NCBI GenBank assembly: GCA_965112735.1
Contig: OZ218965.1
Coordinates: 1,860,001-1,924,000 of the forward strand
Direction: 5' to 3'
DNA from: Phaeosaccion multiseriatum
Lineage: Eukaryota; Ochrophyta, other classes
DNA length: 64,000 nt
The notes under the pieces are model-generated. The model was not told the DNA's origin, made no database searches, and saw only the letters and a program-made list of their open reading frames with translations. Positions 1-10,300 of this stretch are shown piece by piece (position 1 is the first letter of the stretch; each line of letters opens with the position of its first letter). The position numbers and the translations under genes were made by a program.

Positions 1-3000
1 ACTCGCGCAGACGTCCATACACTCGCTCTGACAGGTGAGGGTACCACTCCTTGATCAACTGCACTCCTGCCATCAGAGTCCCACCGGACGTGTCACTCTG
101 GCTACCGAGTCGCAAGGCACCATCCGCATCCAGTACCCACCCATCACCGCGTAGGTCAGTCAATGATGTGCCCACCGCCGCCGACGATGAACCTGCCTCG
201 GACCGTAGTGGCGGTTCCTCCGACGCCACTGACGATGCCGCCCCTGGCGCAGGCCTGCTGGTGGAATCATCAGCCCCCGCCACGTGGTGGACCTGCAGCT
301 GGCCTGTACGAGGCGGTCGGGGCTCCTGCAACTGTGTCTGACGGCGTCGCGCTACCGCCGCCGGAGCCACCTGCTGCTGTACCGCATTGGACCGCTGAAC
401 CTGCTGAGCTGCCGACGAATCCGCTCGCTTAAAGAGCTCTTCCCGCTGGGCCTTGTGCCGTCGCTGCAATGCCCACTGGCGTTGCTGCCGTGCCTGCTGC
501 TGTGCCGCTTGTAACCGCTTGGCCTGCTGCGTTGCCAACCAGGCTGCTGTCTCCTCCTTCGAGTCCACTCGTGGTGTGTCAGCTCGTCTGGCCGGCACTC
601 GCACTGTCCCCCCAGGAGGGCGCCAAGGGCACGCGACGCTCCCGCGGCACCTGTCGTTGCCCCAAGTCGCTCCCCCAAGCGAGACGAAGCCCTCGGTGAT
701 GCCAGGCGCAGGAGCCGTCAGCGCACAGCTCCCGTCGCAGCGGCAAAACTTGTCGTCGCACTTGCTCATGGCGCTCCAACACTGCTTGCCGATGAACCTG
801 GTCCCACAGCACAGGAGACTCCACAAGCATTGATGCCACTCTCCGACGTTGCCGCTGCAACCGCCCAGCACCCACTCGACTCTGACGACACTGACTCCCC
901 TTCTTGCCGCTGCGCTGCAAATGCTGAAACCGGGCCTTCACTGCCGGCTGAGGCACCAGAGTCGATGGCACCCCCACCTCAGTCCGTGGGTGCGTCAGGG
1001 CCTGCACCTGCACAGCTTGCAGCGGAAGCGCCGTAGCCCCCAGCTCAGCCTCCTCTGGTACCACCGAGCAGCGAACTACAGGCCCCTGCGGTGGGCACCA
1101 GACCGGCTCAGCTCCTGCTTCAGCTTCAGCCGGCTGCTGCGACGCCTCCTCCTCCACCACAGACTCAACCGCCTCCCGCGCCTTGGACCATGGCAGCCTG
1201 CGCTTCACCACACGCCTCACCATCCCGCCAAGAGCACCAAGCCAGGAGGAGGGGGCCGCTGCAGTCTCCGGCATGGTATCTGAAGAAGCCGGCTCAGCGA
1301 GCATGAGCGCGGCCACCTCAGCGCTCGCCTCCGAGTCGAGCAAGCAAGAAGCGGTGCCGATGACCTGCCCAGGAACGACCACAATGACCTGATTGTGGTG
1401 ATTCTGCACTGTGATTCGGTAACTCTGCCCCCCAGCATACACACCATCTTTGTGCGCCACTAGAACCTGCTCGTGCTCCAGCCACCATAGAACGTCCGCC
1501 TCTGCCGCCAAGTGTCCGTGAGCGCCCAGCTCCACCACCGCCTGGACACCCTCAACGATACCCGTAAGCTCGAGGAGAAGGGACCCCGTCTGTCCAGGTC
1601 CCAAGCTCAAAGCCTCCACAGCACGTACCCCCCCAACAGCAGCGTTGCCGTCCACCACTGCCAGCACTTGCACAGCCAAGGCATCGGACGGACGAGCATC
1701 CGACGTGGCCTCCTCCGAAGGAGTCGGAAGTACGTAGAGCTGCTTCGCACGATGATCGACGACTGCCCCTACTTGGGTGAAGAAATCCTGCCCCAAGAAG
1801 ATGGGCCGCGCCAAGTGGTCCACCACATGAAAGGGTAGCACCGGCTGGCACGTCGGCGTGAGTCCCACCTGAAGCCAAACAAGCCCTCTGGACATAGTCT
1901 TGGCACGATTGTCAGCGTAAGACACCTGCACCCCCTTCTGCGTGGCGAGCTCTGACCGCTCCACCGTGCCATCCGCCACCAGTTGATTGAAGCAGGCTGT
2001 CGAGATGCAGCCCGCTCCTGTGCACCCACTGTCCATCAAGGCTGTAAAGGCGCTCTTCTCCACGGCGTCGGCGGCACTGGCATCCCGTGGAGCGGTAGCA
2101 GCCAAGCAATGCCGAGCGTCACTGACCTTCACTGGCGAGCGCACCGTAACCTCAATCGTGTGGCCCCGCCCTGCTGGGACTGCCGTACGACCCGTGGCAG
2201 CCACCGCTTCGGCAATCTCAGCTCTCCGCACTGCTGTCTGCAAGGCGGCCACCCCCCCCGGAGCGTCCTCCATCCGCACACGGTAGAGAGCCAAGGCAGC
2301 GCGTTGCACACACCCCTCACACATATCACACTCACTGTCAACAGCCGACGCACAGGCACAAGCTCCCGGACTGGGGGGCTCCTTGAGCAGAGCGACTCCC
2401 GCGCCAGGCTCCAAGGCTACTGCATGACAAGCACGCACAAACGGATCAAGGGCAAGCGTGTGCAGCCCCGCCTCCTCCGTCAACACCGCCGTGAAAGCAG
2501 CCTCCTGCTGATGCTGCTGTGCTGCTGCTGTCGCACGAGCACGCTGCCTCCGCTGCTTCCTCCGTACCCGCCGTCGAAGAGCTACTGCGCGCCTCGCTGC
2601 ATCCTGCTGCTCCTGTGCCGCCTGCTCGTCACCCTTGCGCAGCGCTGCCTTCGCCTGCTGGGCACGCCGTCTCAACCACTTTGCTGCCACCCTCTGCTCA
2701 GTCCTGCTCCGCCCCTCCGCCGGAGGCACCGCTGGAGACGTCAGCGGCAGGGTCCGAAGGCTCTGCTCCTGCTGCTGAAGCTGAACCTCCTCCTGCTGCT
2801 GAAGCTGAACCTGCCACGCCCACTGTTCATGTTCCCCCGTGGGAGTGAATGGCGGAAGAGATGCTGCCCCGAGCGGTAAGGCCCGCACGAGGCCCATGGC
2901 CTTGGCCTGGCGAGGCGTCACCAGGGAGCACAGCTGCTGAGGCTGAAGCTCATCGCTTGACGGTGGGCTGGCTTTTGCAACCTGGACGGCAGCCTCGACA

Positions 3001-4097
3001 GCATGACCCTGCTGCTGCTCCAATTGCTCCTGCTGCCCCCCCGCCACCTGCGGCTGCTGCTGCAGCAGCTGCTGCTGCTGTCCCAGCCGCTGTTGCCGCT
3101 CCTTCGCCGCACGCAGTGCGCGCTGTTCCGGGAAGGCACACGCACGCACCCGCTCCAAACCCCTTGCATCCATCCAGACAGACTCGTGTTGCGCAACGGT
3201 TGCCGCCTCGCACTCAACCTCCCCCACTGCCGACGGTGGCACCTGCTGCTCCGGACACTCACCCGCAACGACTGCATCCTCCTGGCGCAGAGGCAGCGGC
3301 AGCGCGACGTCAGGTCCGCTCGACGGCTCGACGGCAGAGCCGGGCTGCGGTGCTTCGACTAAGCACACGGAGCGTACCACTGGACACGGCTGCTGCTGCT
3401 GCTGCTGCTGCTGCTCCGGCGGCGGCAGCTGCTCGACTGCGGAAGCCGCTGGCGCAGCCTCCTGGTGCGCGCCCTCCACGACTACCTCTACTGCACGCTG
3501 CGCCTGCTGCTGTACCGCCGTCATCGCCGTGTGCTCACCAGCAACGACTGCATCCGGGCCGTCAGTGCCCCGCGACTGCTCGACCACAGAGCGTACCACA
3601 GGACCCGGCTGCTGCGCTAGCTGCCGCTCCGGCTGCTGGCGCTGCGGCTGCGGCAGCTGCCGCTCCGACGCTGGCAGCTGCTCGACCGCGGACGGCGCAG
3701 GCACAGCCTCTCTGTGCGCACCCTCCACGACTGCCTCTACGACACGGCGCTGCTGCTGCTGCTGCTGCTGCTGCAGCTGCTGCTGCTGCAGCTGCTGCTG
3801 CTGTTGCTGTTGCCGTTGTAGCCGAGCACGTTTGAGTCTGTCGCCACACCACATGTCACTCCGATAAACTCTGATGGCAGGTGACTCCTGCTCTACACGA
3901 CTAGCCTGACCGCTCCTACGCTGAGCGTCGGCATGGGGCAAAGGTGGGTCTGACAAACAAGATAGGTGCGAAGTACATTCATTATCTTCTACACTGCTCT
4001 TGCCCGCCCTCCCCCCCTGTTCCCCCACGCCGACGCTATCCTCACGCGCTGCGGTCGTGGGCCCCAGGGCTGCTGGCCAAGCAGCCCCGGGGCACCG
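1..4097 (-). CDS. pol: retrotransposon Pol N-terminal region with retropepsin-like protease (partial)
   Basis: This frame directly follows the gag UGA with no further stop until 579, so read-through would give a Gag-Pol. There is no ATG close to its start (a GTG lies at 4028), which argues for read-through rather than a separate start. The first 600 or so residues are dominated by Gln/Glu/Val, encoded by CAG runs (for example 3815-3745 and 3410-3390). A retropepsin follows: DSGCTG near 2030 supplies the catalytic Asp, and the flap region and the ILGxD-like PIFLGQDFF motif near 1790 complete the fold. The frame ends at 579, but the +1 frame is open from about 607 to the window edge with the same Gln/Arg-rich character; the switch point is a run of six G (613-608). 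No reverse transcriptase motif was found before the edge. Confidence 0.78.
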
Positions 4098-4398
4098 TCA
4101 GCCTTCGAACTTGAACCCGTCCTGCGCCGCCAGAGTGCCCGCCACCATTGCTGCTACGGCTTCAGACATGTCGGACTCCTGGTGCTGCGCTCTGACCGCC
4201 TGCCGCCGCTGCACGCGACTCACAATGCCGAGCAGCTCCTCACGCGTAGCGGGGATGGCGTTGCATTCTATCCATCCATGGCCGGCGCGGCGACAAGTCA
4301 TGCAGTTAAATGGGGCATTGCCGTTGCCACGCTGCTTCACCGAGCCGTGGAACAGCAAGGGCCGCTGCTGGGTGGGCGTGAGCCGCGGCTGCTGCGCC

Positions 4399-4433
<35 letters not shown>

Positions 4434-6286
4434 TGCATTCACCCCCACCTCCTGTGACGGCTGATGGTCCAGATGCTGCTCCACCGAATTCACGGCCACT
4501 TCCAGATGCTGCTCCACCGCATTCACGGCCACTCCCCCGCGCGGAGTGCGCAGACCACCACCACCACCACCACGGGCCCGCGTAGCCCCACCAGTAGAAG
4601 AGAGCGTAAGTGGGCTACCAGCCTGGAGCACCCGAGTCGCGGAAGGAAATGCCTTCTGGAAGGCGGCGTAGAAATCACTCCACGAGGGAGTCGCCGACTC
4701 CCAGCGCAGCCAGAAGTTGGTCATGCCGTCAGTTAATGGCAACGAGCCGTGACGAAGCCGAATCTCGACCTCTGGCCGCAGCACCGCCAGCAGGCCCGTA
4801 ACCAAGGCTTGCTCATCCGTGGCCTGCCCCGTCACCTGCGCCAGACACAGAGAGAGTTCCGCCAGCTTGGTGAGCAGCCTGGCGAGCGCCTGGTTCACCT
4901 CGGCAGGAACGGTGGACGCTTCCAGAGGCTTGGCCTCCCGCACCAACGTCTGGACAAGCTGCTGGAGGCCGTCTCGCGCAACAGGAACGCCGAAGAGACG
5001 CAACAGACACCTCGCGAGCAATTGGAACTGTGCACTCTCCGTCTCCCACTCCAATGTGACGTGCTGGTCGCCCTCCATCCACGACGCACCCTTCTGAGCC
5101 TCCGCCAGGACAGTGGCCCGATCCACTGCACCCAAGTCGGCCAGCACTCGCTGCTCCATCACCCGCCCTTGGCCCGGAAGCACGGACCCAGTAGAAGTCA
5201 AGATCTCCTGTCCTTGCAGAATGCTCACCCAGTTGTACATGCGTGCGAGCACCACAGCACGAGGATGAGGCTGTCCAGCCGCATCGAATAGAGAGGGAAG
5301 TTTCTGCTCCTGGAGCACACGGATAGCACCCACGGGCAGCGTGATCGTCTGCACCGTATGACGGGCGGGCGCCTGCAGCACATCCAGGGCCTGCTGCCGT
5401 GCCCGCTCCCGCTCCCGTTCCATGTCCCGCTGTAGCATATCCTTAACCTGCTGCTGCAGCACCTCTACCCCCCCCGGTGCGGCATCCTTAACCTGCTGGA
5501 GCTGCGCCGCTAACAGCTCCCGCTGCAACGTCTCCACCTCCAACTGGGCAGCACCCTCAGGCGGCCGCTTCGGCGGCGGCTGCGCCGCCATCTGTCGCTG
5601 CAGCTCCGCCGCCACCTGCTGCTGCAGCTCCACCGCAAACTCCCGCTGCTGCTCCGCCCCCGCGAGAGCCGCAGCACCTCCAGTTCCCGCTGGAGGGCCG
5701 CCGTCTCCGCCTTGCTCTCCCGCAGTTGGGCCGCCATGAGCTGCGCAGCTTGGTGCTGCGTCAGCATCTCAAGCCCCTCCTGGAGAACCCGCGTGTCCTC
5801 CTGCTCCGGTGTCTTCTCTCCCTCCGCTGGCTGATCCACCACCCGAGCCCCGCCAGACGCACCAACAAGAGGGACCAAGGGCGTGCCAACCACATCCCAC
5901 ACCGTGCTCTCCTCCTGGCCCACCGACTCTGCATCCCCCGAGTGGAAGGAAACCTCCGACGCCGCCACCGTCAGCGGCCTCACCCCAGCAGCAGGAGGGG
6001 AAGCGGCAGCAGCCGTAATCGCAGACCCCTCAAAAAAAGAGGGCGACTCCAGGGACTCCTCCCCCCGACGCAACGCCGCCCGCACACGGTCCACAGCCCC
6101 AGGGCTGGCAGTGACCTCCGCAGGAGGAGCAGCAGCTTCCGATACCACAGACCCCACGTCCGCAGCACCACCATCAGCTCCACCGCCCTCAGCGTCACTC
6201 GTAGCGCCCTCCGCCGATGAAAGACTCAGGAAGTCCCCCTCCTCAGCCCTGGCCACCCTAGCAGCGTGGAACCGCAGGAAGTCCAT
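4098..6286 (-). CDS. gag: retrotransposon Gag polyprotein (one frame break)
   Basis: The first ATG of the frame is at 6286 (protein starts MDFLRF). The N-terminal part is acidic and Ser/Ala-rich, followed by a long Gln/Glu/Leu coiled-coil-like stretch. The core (about 5330-4640) resembles a retroelement capsid region. Near the C-terminus is a textbook zinc knuckle, C-x2-C-x4-H-x4-C (core CMTCRRAGHGWIEC), as in nucleocapsid domains that bind RNA. The reading frame shifts by -1 at a run of five G (5661-5657 on the minus strand); the upstream frame continues to a stop near 5510 and the downstream frame is open from about 5660. The break may be mutation or a sequencing error. Gag ends at a UGA (4100-4098), after which the same frame stays open into the pol region. 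A short poly-Gln run lies near 4430-4395. Confidence 0.8.
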
Positions 6287-6339
6287 CCCCGCCTCAGCCA
6301 GTGCCACCCTAGCAAGCCCAAAGCTGTCTACGGCCTAAA

Positions 6340-6624
6340 GCTGGGCAGCTGGAAGCAAAGCTCAAGCCAACACAATAAATCAGCCTCAAAGCTGGATCTC
6401 AGACCTGTGTCTTTCGGGTCTTCCGGGTTGTCGAAACTACCGACAGCTAGCCTCAAAGCCAAGCTAGAGCAGAGCAGAAGCTGAAGCAAGCACCCGGAAG
6501 CCAGCCCACACGCAGGCTGCGCTTCCTTTCTTTTATTACTGATTTACCGTCTAGTTGGCCCGTTTTCCGGCCGTTACACTACTGATTGGGTCCCCAAGGG
6601 ACCCCAACTAGGCCACTTCTAACA
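6340..6624 (-). repeat. putative 5' LTR and untranslated leader
   Basis: This is the stretch between the element's outer end (TG at 6624) and the gag reading frame, which opens after a TAG near 6340. It contains a perfect palindrome around GGTCCC-TTGG-GGACC near 6585-6600 and an AATAAA-type signal on the minus strand near 6530. I did not find a convincing tRNA primer binding site, and the partner 3' LTR lies outside the window, so the inner LTR border is not defined. Confidence 0.5.
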
Positions 6625-7017
6625 CATTCTACAGGGCATGGGCGCTGCGAAAGGATGCAAACTGCGATGTGCAGGGGAAGAGCACATGGGGTGGTGCGAT
6701 GCATGTATGGGCAGGGGGGGGAGTGAGTTCAAGGCCAATCAGCCCACACCGGAAAGTAAGAGAAGTGAGGAAGCCTTCAGCTAGGCTAGCCGACAACAAG
6801 TGAAGAATGCAAGCAAGTAGGGGTGGCTGAAGGAGGGAACGGGACAGCCCATACACGAATCGAGTAAATACAAGCAACATCTCGGGGGCGGGCAGAGTGG
6901 CTAGGGCTAATCCATTTCTCGCTCCCCCTCATCCCCTCGAGATCCAAGAAGTGGCCAGCCAGCAGTAGTGCTCTTTGCATGGGGTGAAGTGGAAAGGGCT
7001 TCACGTCACCGACTCAC

Positions 7018-7323
7018 CGAACACGCAAGGAGACCGCCGCACCCCACGAGGCAGTTCTGCAAGGCGAGCAAAGAGCGGCAAGCAATACGGATGGAATGCT
7101 CGAAAGTCACGAACCAGTGCCCAAGCAACGCCCACGCCAAGGCACTTCGGGGTACTACAGCACGCTGGCAGGCGAGTGGTCACAGTCAGACCAAGCGATG
7201 GGCTGACAATGAACCCGCCCCGCACAACACCACCCGCGCCGAAGCCAACCACGCTTCACTGTTCATCAAGCACCAGGCTTCGTTCACAACAAGTCAAGCT
7301 CTACGTACATTAAAGTTGGCGCC
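7018..7323 (-). other. exon cassette 1 (GANFN + NCLVGCGGLLACS)
   Basis: The 15-nt exon is 7323-7309 and the 39-nt exon is 7056-7018. Lengths, phase and splice sites are the same as in cassette 2. In the long exon 17 of 39 positions match cassette 2, against scattered differences only in the flanking intron. Confidence 0.78.
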
Positions 7324-10300
7324 CTGACACAGCCACACGAGCGAGGGTACAGAGGCCCCCAGGCATGTAACGGCAGAAACAATTGGCACCACAAGCCATC
7401 GCCGAAGAGAAGCAGTCCAAGCGGGGAGGTGCAACAGGCAGGTACAGGTAGCAACGACAGAGCCAAGGGGACGAGGTAGCGGGAGGGGGGGGGGCAAGAG
7501 CAGCCACACGTGAGAGGAGGTCACGGGAGCACAGACAATCGAAGTTCTCCTTCGAAGCAGCATGCAAATTATTCTACAGGGCATGGGCGCTGCGATGTGC
7601 AGGGGAAGAGCACATGGGTGGTGCGATGCATGTATGGGCAGGGGGGGGAGTGAGTTCAAGGCCAAACAGCCCACACCGGAAAGTAAGAGAAGTGAGGAAG
7701 CCTTTAGCTAGGCTAGCCGACAACAAGTGAAGAATGCAAGCAACTAGGGTAGAAGGAGGGAACGGGACAGCCCACACACGAGTCGAGCAAGTACAAGCAA
7801 CATGTGGGGGGGGGGGGCAGAGTTGTTAGGGCTAATCTATTTTACTCGTCTCCCCATCCCCTCGAGATCCAAGAACTGGCCAGCCAGCAGTAGTGCTCTT
7901 TGGATGGGGCGAGCTGGAAAGGGCTTCACGTCACCGACTCACATCACACGCGTCATCGATGCAAAGCACGTCGTCGCAGTCCTGCAAGGCGGGCAAAGAG
8001 CAGCAAGCAATAGGGATGAAGTGTTCGAAAGTCATGATCAAGCCACGCCCACGCAAATGCACTTCGGGGTTCTTCAGCACACTGGCAGGCGAGTGGTCAC
8101 AGTCAGACCAAGCGATGGGCTGACAATGAACCCGCCCCGCACAACACCACCTGCGCCGAAGCCAACCACGCGTCACTGTTCATCAAGCACCAGGCTTTCG
8201 TTCACAACAAGTCAAGCTCTACGTACCTTGAAGGTGGAGTCCTGATACAGCCACACGAGCGAGGGTACAGAGGCCCCCAGGCATGTAACGGCAGAAACAA
8301 TTGGCACCACAAGCCATCGCCGAAGAGCAGCAGTCCAAGCGGGGAGGTGCAACAGGCAGGTACAGGTAGCAACGACAGAGCCAAGGGGACGAGGTAGCGG
8401 GAGGGGGGGGGGGCAAGAGCAGCCACACGTGAGAGGAGGTCACGGGGAGCACAGACAATCGAAGTTCTCCTTCGAAGCAGCATGCACATTCTACAGGGCA
8501 TGGGCGCTGCGGAAGGATGCAAACTGCGATGTGCAGGGGAAGAGCACATGGAGTGGTGCGATGGATGCAGAGGGCAGGGGGGGGAGTGAGTTCAAGGTCA
8601 ATCAGCCCACACCGGAAAGGAAGAGAAATGAGGAAGCCTCGAGCTAGGCTACTAGCTAGGCTAGCCGACAACAAGTGAAGAATGCAAGCAACTAGGGGTG
8701 GCTGAAGGAGGGAACGGGACAGCCCACACACGAGTCGAGCAAGTACAAGCAACATCTCGTGGGGTGGGGGGCAGAGTTGCTAGGGCTAAACCATTTCTCG
8801 CTCACCCTCATCCCCTCCTCGAGATCCAAGAACTGGCCAACCAACAGAAGTGCTCTTTGCATGGAGCGAGCTGGAAAGGGCTTCACGTCACCGACTCACC
8901 TGACACGACTTGCGCAGGTGTGCACCAATGATGCAATCTACGTTGCAGTTCTGCAAGGCGAGCAAAGAGAAGCAAGCAATAGGGATGAGGGGACACGTTG
9001 GAGGGGTTCCAGTGACGCTTTCCACGACGTTCGATGGGCATCAGTCTGGTCAAGTCAAAGTACCTAAAAAGAAGTCAAGGACTTTCGACAAACGACTCGG
9101 ACGAAGAGGGGCGGTGCAGACATCAACAGTTGCGATGACCATACACAAGTCTGTGTTCACAAGAGCAGAAGAGAGCAGTGACAAGGGTGAAGGTCTGATG
9201 CTTAGACTTACGATAAATGTCTTGGACTGGGAGAGCCGGGAAGGACGAGAAGCGTTGTCCACGTCCGCAGCACCCACGGACGGGGGGGGGGGACGGAGAT
9301 TGCCCAGTCCCGGCGGTGCAAGGGTGGGGGCGAAGGGGGGCGAGGGTCCCACCAGCCAGCAAGGAGGAGTGAGACGAGCCATGAAGTCAAGGGACAGCAG
9401 CCAGTGTTAGGAAGGGGACGAGGAGATAAGAAAGCGGAGCCGGAGGAGCCCGTGCATGGCCAAGGGCAGGGCAAGGAAGGGGGTGGGGGGGCAGGGAAAT
9501 CGAATAGAGGAGTAACGCACAGAGGAAGCACAGATGAGTGAGTCGCTCGCCCGTTATGCCACTACCCCACCCTTGACTCACGCACAAGCAAGCCGCTCCT
9601 CACAGACAGGTTTCAATCCCACCACTCTTCACTGCCTGCCTGAAGAAGCGCAGAGCAGGAAGATCAAGACCAGCAGCTGCCTAGGGAGGAGCAGCAAGGC
9701 AGGGGCACACGGGCACCCCCTCCTACGTAGCGCAGACATGCTGCGCTCGGACGCACCCGACATGCTCCATTGGAAGCGTCGTCGCAAATGACGGGGGAGG
9801 TGCAGTCGTAGCAAGTATCACTGTCGAGTCCTGATATGGTTCCTCCTGCCTCATAACATAATTCAGCAAAGGCTGATGTGATGACCATCATGGCACATCA
9901 CGCCCAGTGGCAGTGAGAGCGGCAGAAAGGTAAGAGGGGAGCGAGCTTAGATGCCAGCAAACAAGGTGCGTGGGCGAGCAGGGGCGAAACCGCAATAGAC
10001 GCTGGAGGCCACGCAACCTAAGCCAGTAGAGTATTACACATCATCAGCCAGGGCAATACATCCCTTCCTCACCACAGTTAGGGACAATAGCCTGGTCCGC
10101 GTTGGCCGCAAAAGGGCAGCTGGAAGGAGCAGAGGAAGCAAAGAGGCCAGAGAGAAGGGAGGTGTAGTCAGCGCGAGCTCCTCCACGGAAGCAGGAAGAC
10201 ATCAGCCAGGCAGGGCACTTGGCCACACACAGGAGGGAGCCGGCCAAGTCACAAACCCGCACGCACGGGAAAACATGACAAGCAGGGGGCGACGATGCCA

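Larger units (their letters stand above)
1..6624 (-). mobile_element. LTR retrotransposon, 5' part (gag and protease region)
   Basis: Read on the minus strand, the element starts near 6624 and runs off the left edge of the window. The outer end reads TGTTAGAAGTGG, with the TG expected of an LTR terminus. It abuts sequence that is uninterrupted in sister repeat copies (see the findings), which places the border precisely. Inside are a gag with a CCHC zinc knuckle, one in-frame UGA, then a very Gln-rich region and a retropepsin-like protease. Reverse transcriptase and integrase are not in the window, so the order of pol domains, and hence Ty3 versus copia type, cannot be decided. Two frame breaks, both at homopolymer runs (5657-5661 and 608-613), suggest either mild decay or sequencing indels. 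The element lies in the same orientation as the host gene. Confidence 0.88.
6625..8986 (-). repeat. tandem array of about 930 bp units (2.5 copies) carrying short exons
   Basis: The landmark ATTCTACAGGGCATGGGCGC begins at 6626, 7571 and 8488, giving units of 945 and 917 bp. Copy 1 is 6625-7570, copy 2 is 7571-8487 and copy 3 breaks off near 8986. Long stretches between copies differ only at scattered positions. Each full unit holds, on the minus strand, a 15-nt exon and a 39-nt exon of the gene annotated at 7018-14531. The retrotransposon insertion at 6624 falls inside what would have been the continuation of copy 1. Confidence 0.9.

Noticed and set aside
2849-3835. 328-codon plus-strand frame rich in Ala and Pro
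   Set aside because: It is the complement of the CAG-rich pol region of the retrotransposon, whose minus-strand frame has a protease.
9584-9641. Possible extra exon of the thrombospondin-repeat gene (strong GTGAGT donor at 9583, acceptor CTTCTTCAG)
   Set aside because: All frames contain stops with that acceptor, and exon 14 joins exon 15 directly in phase 0, as in the first half of the gene.
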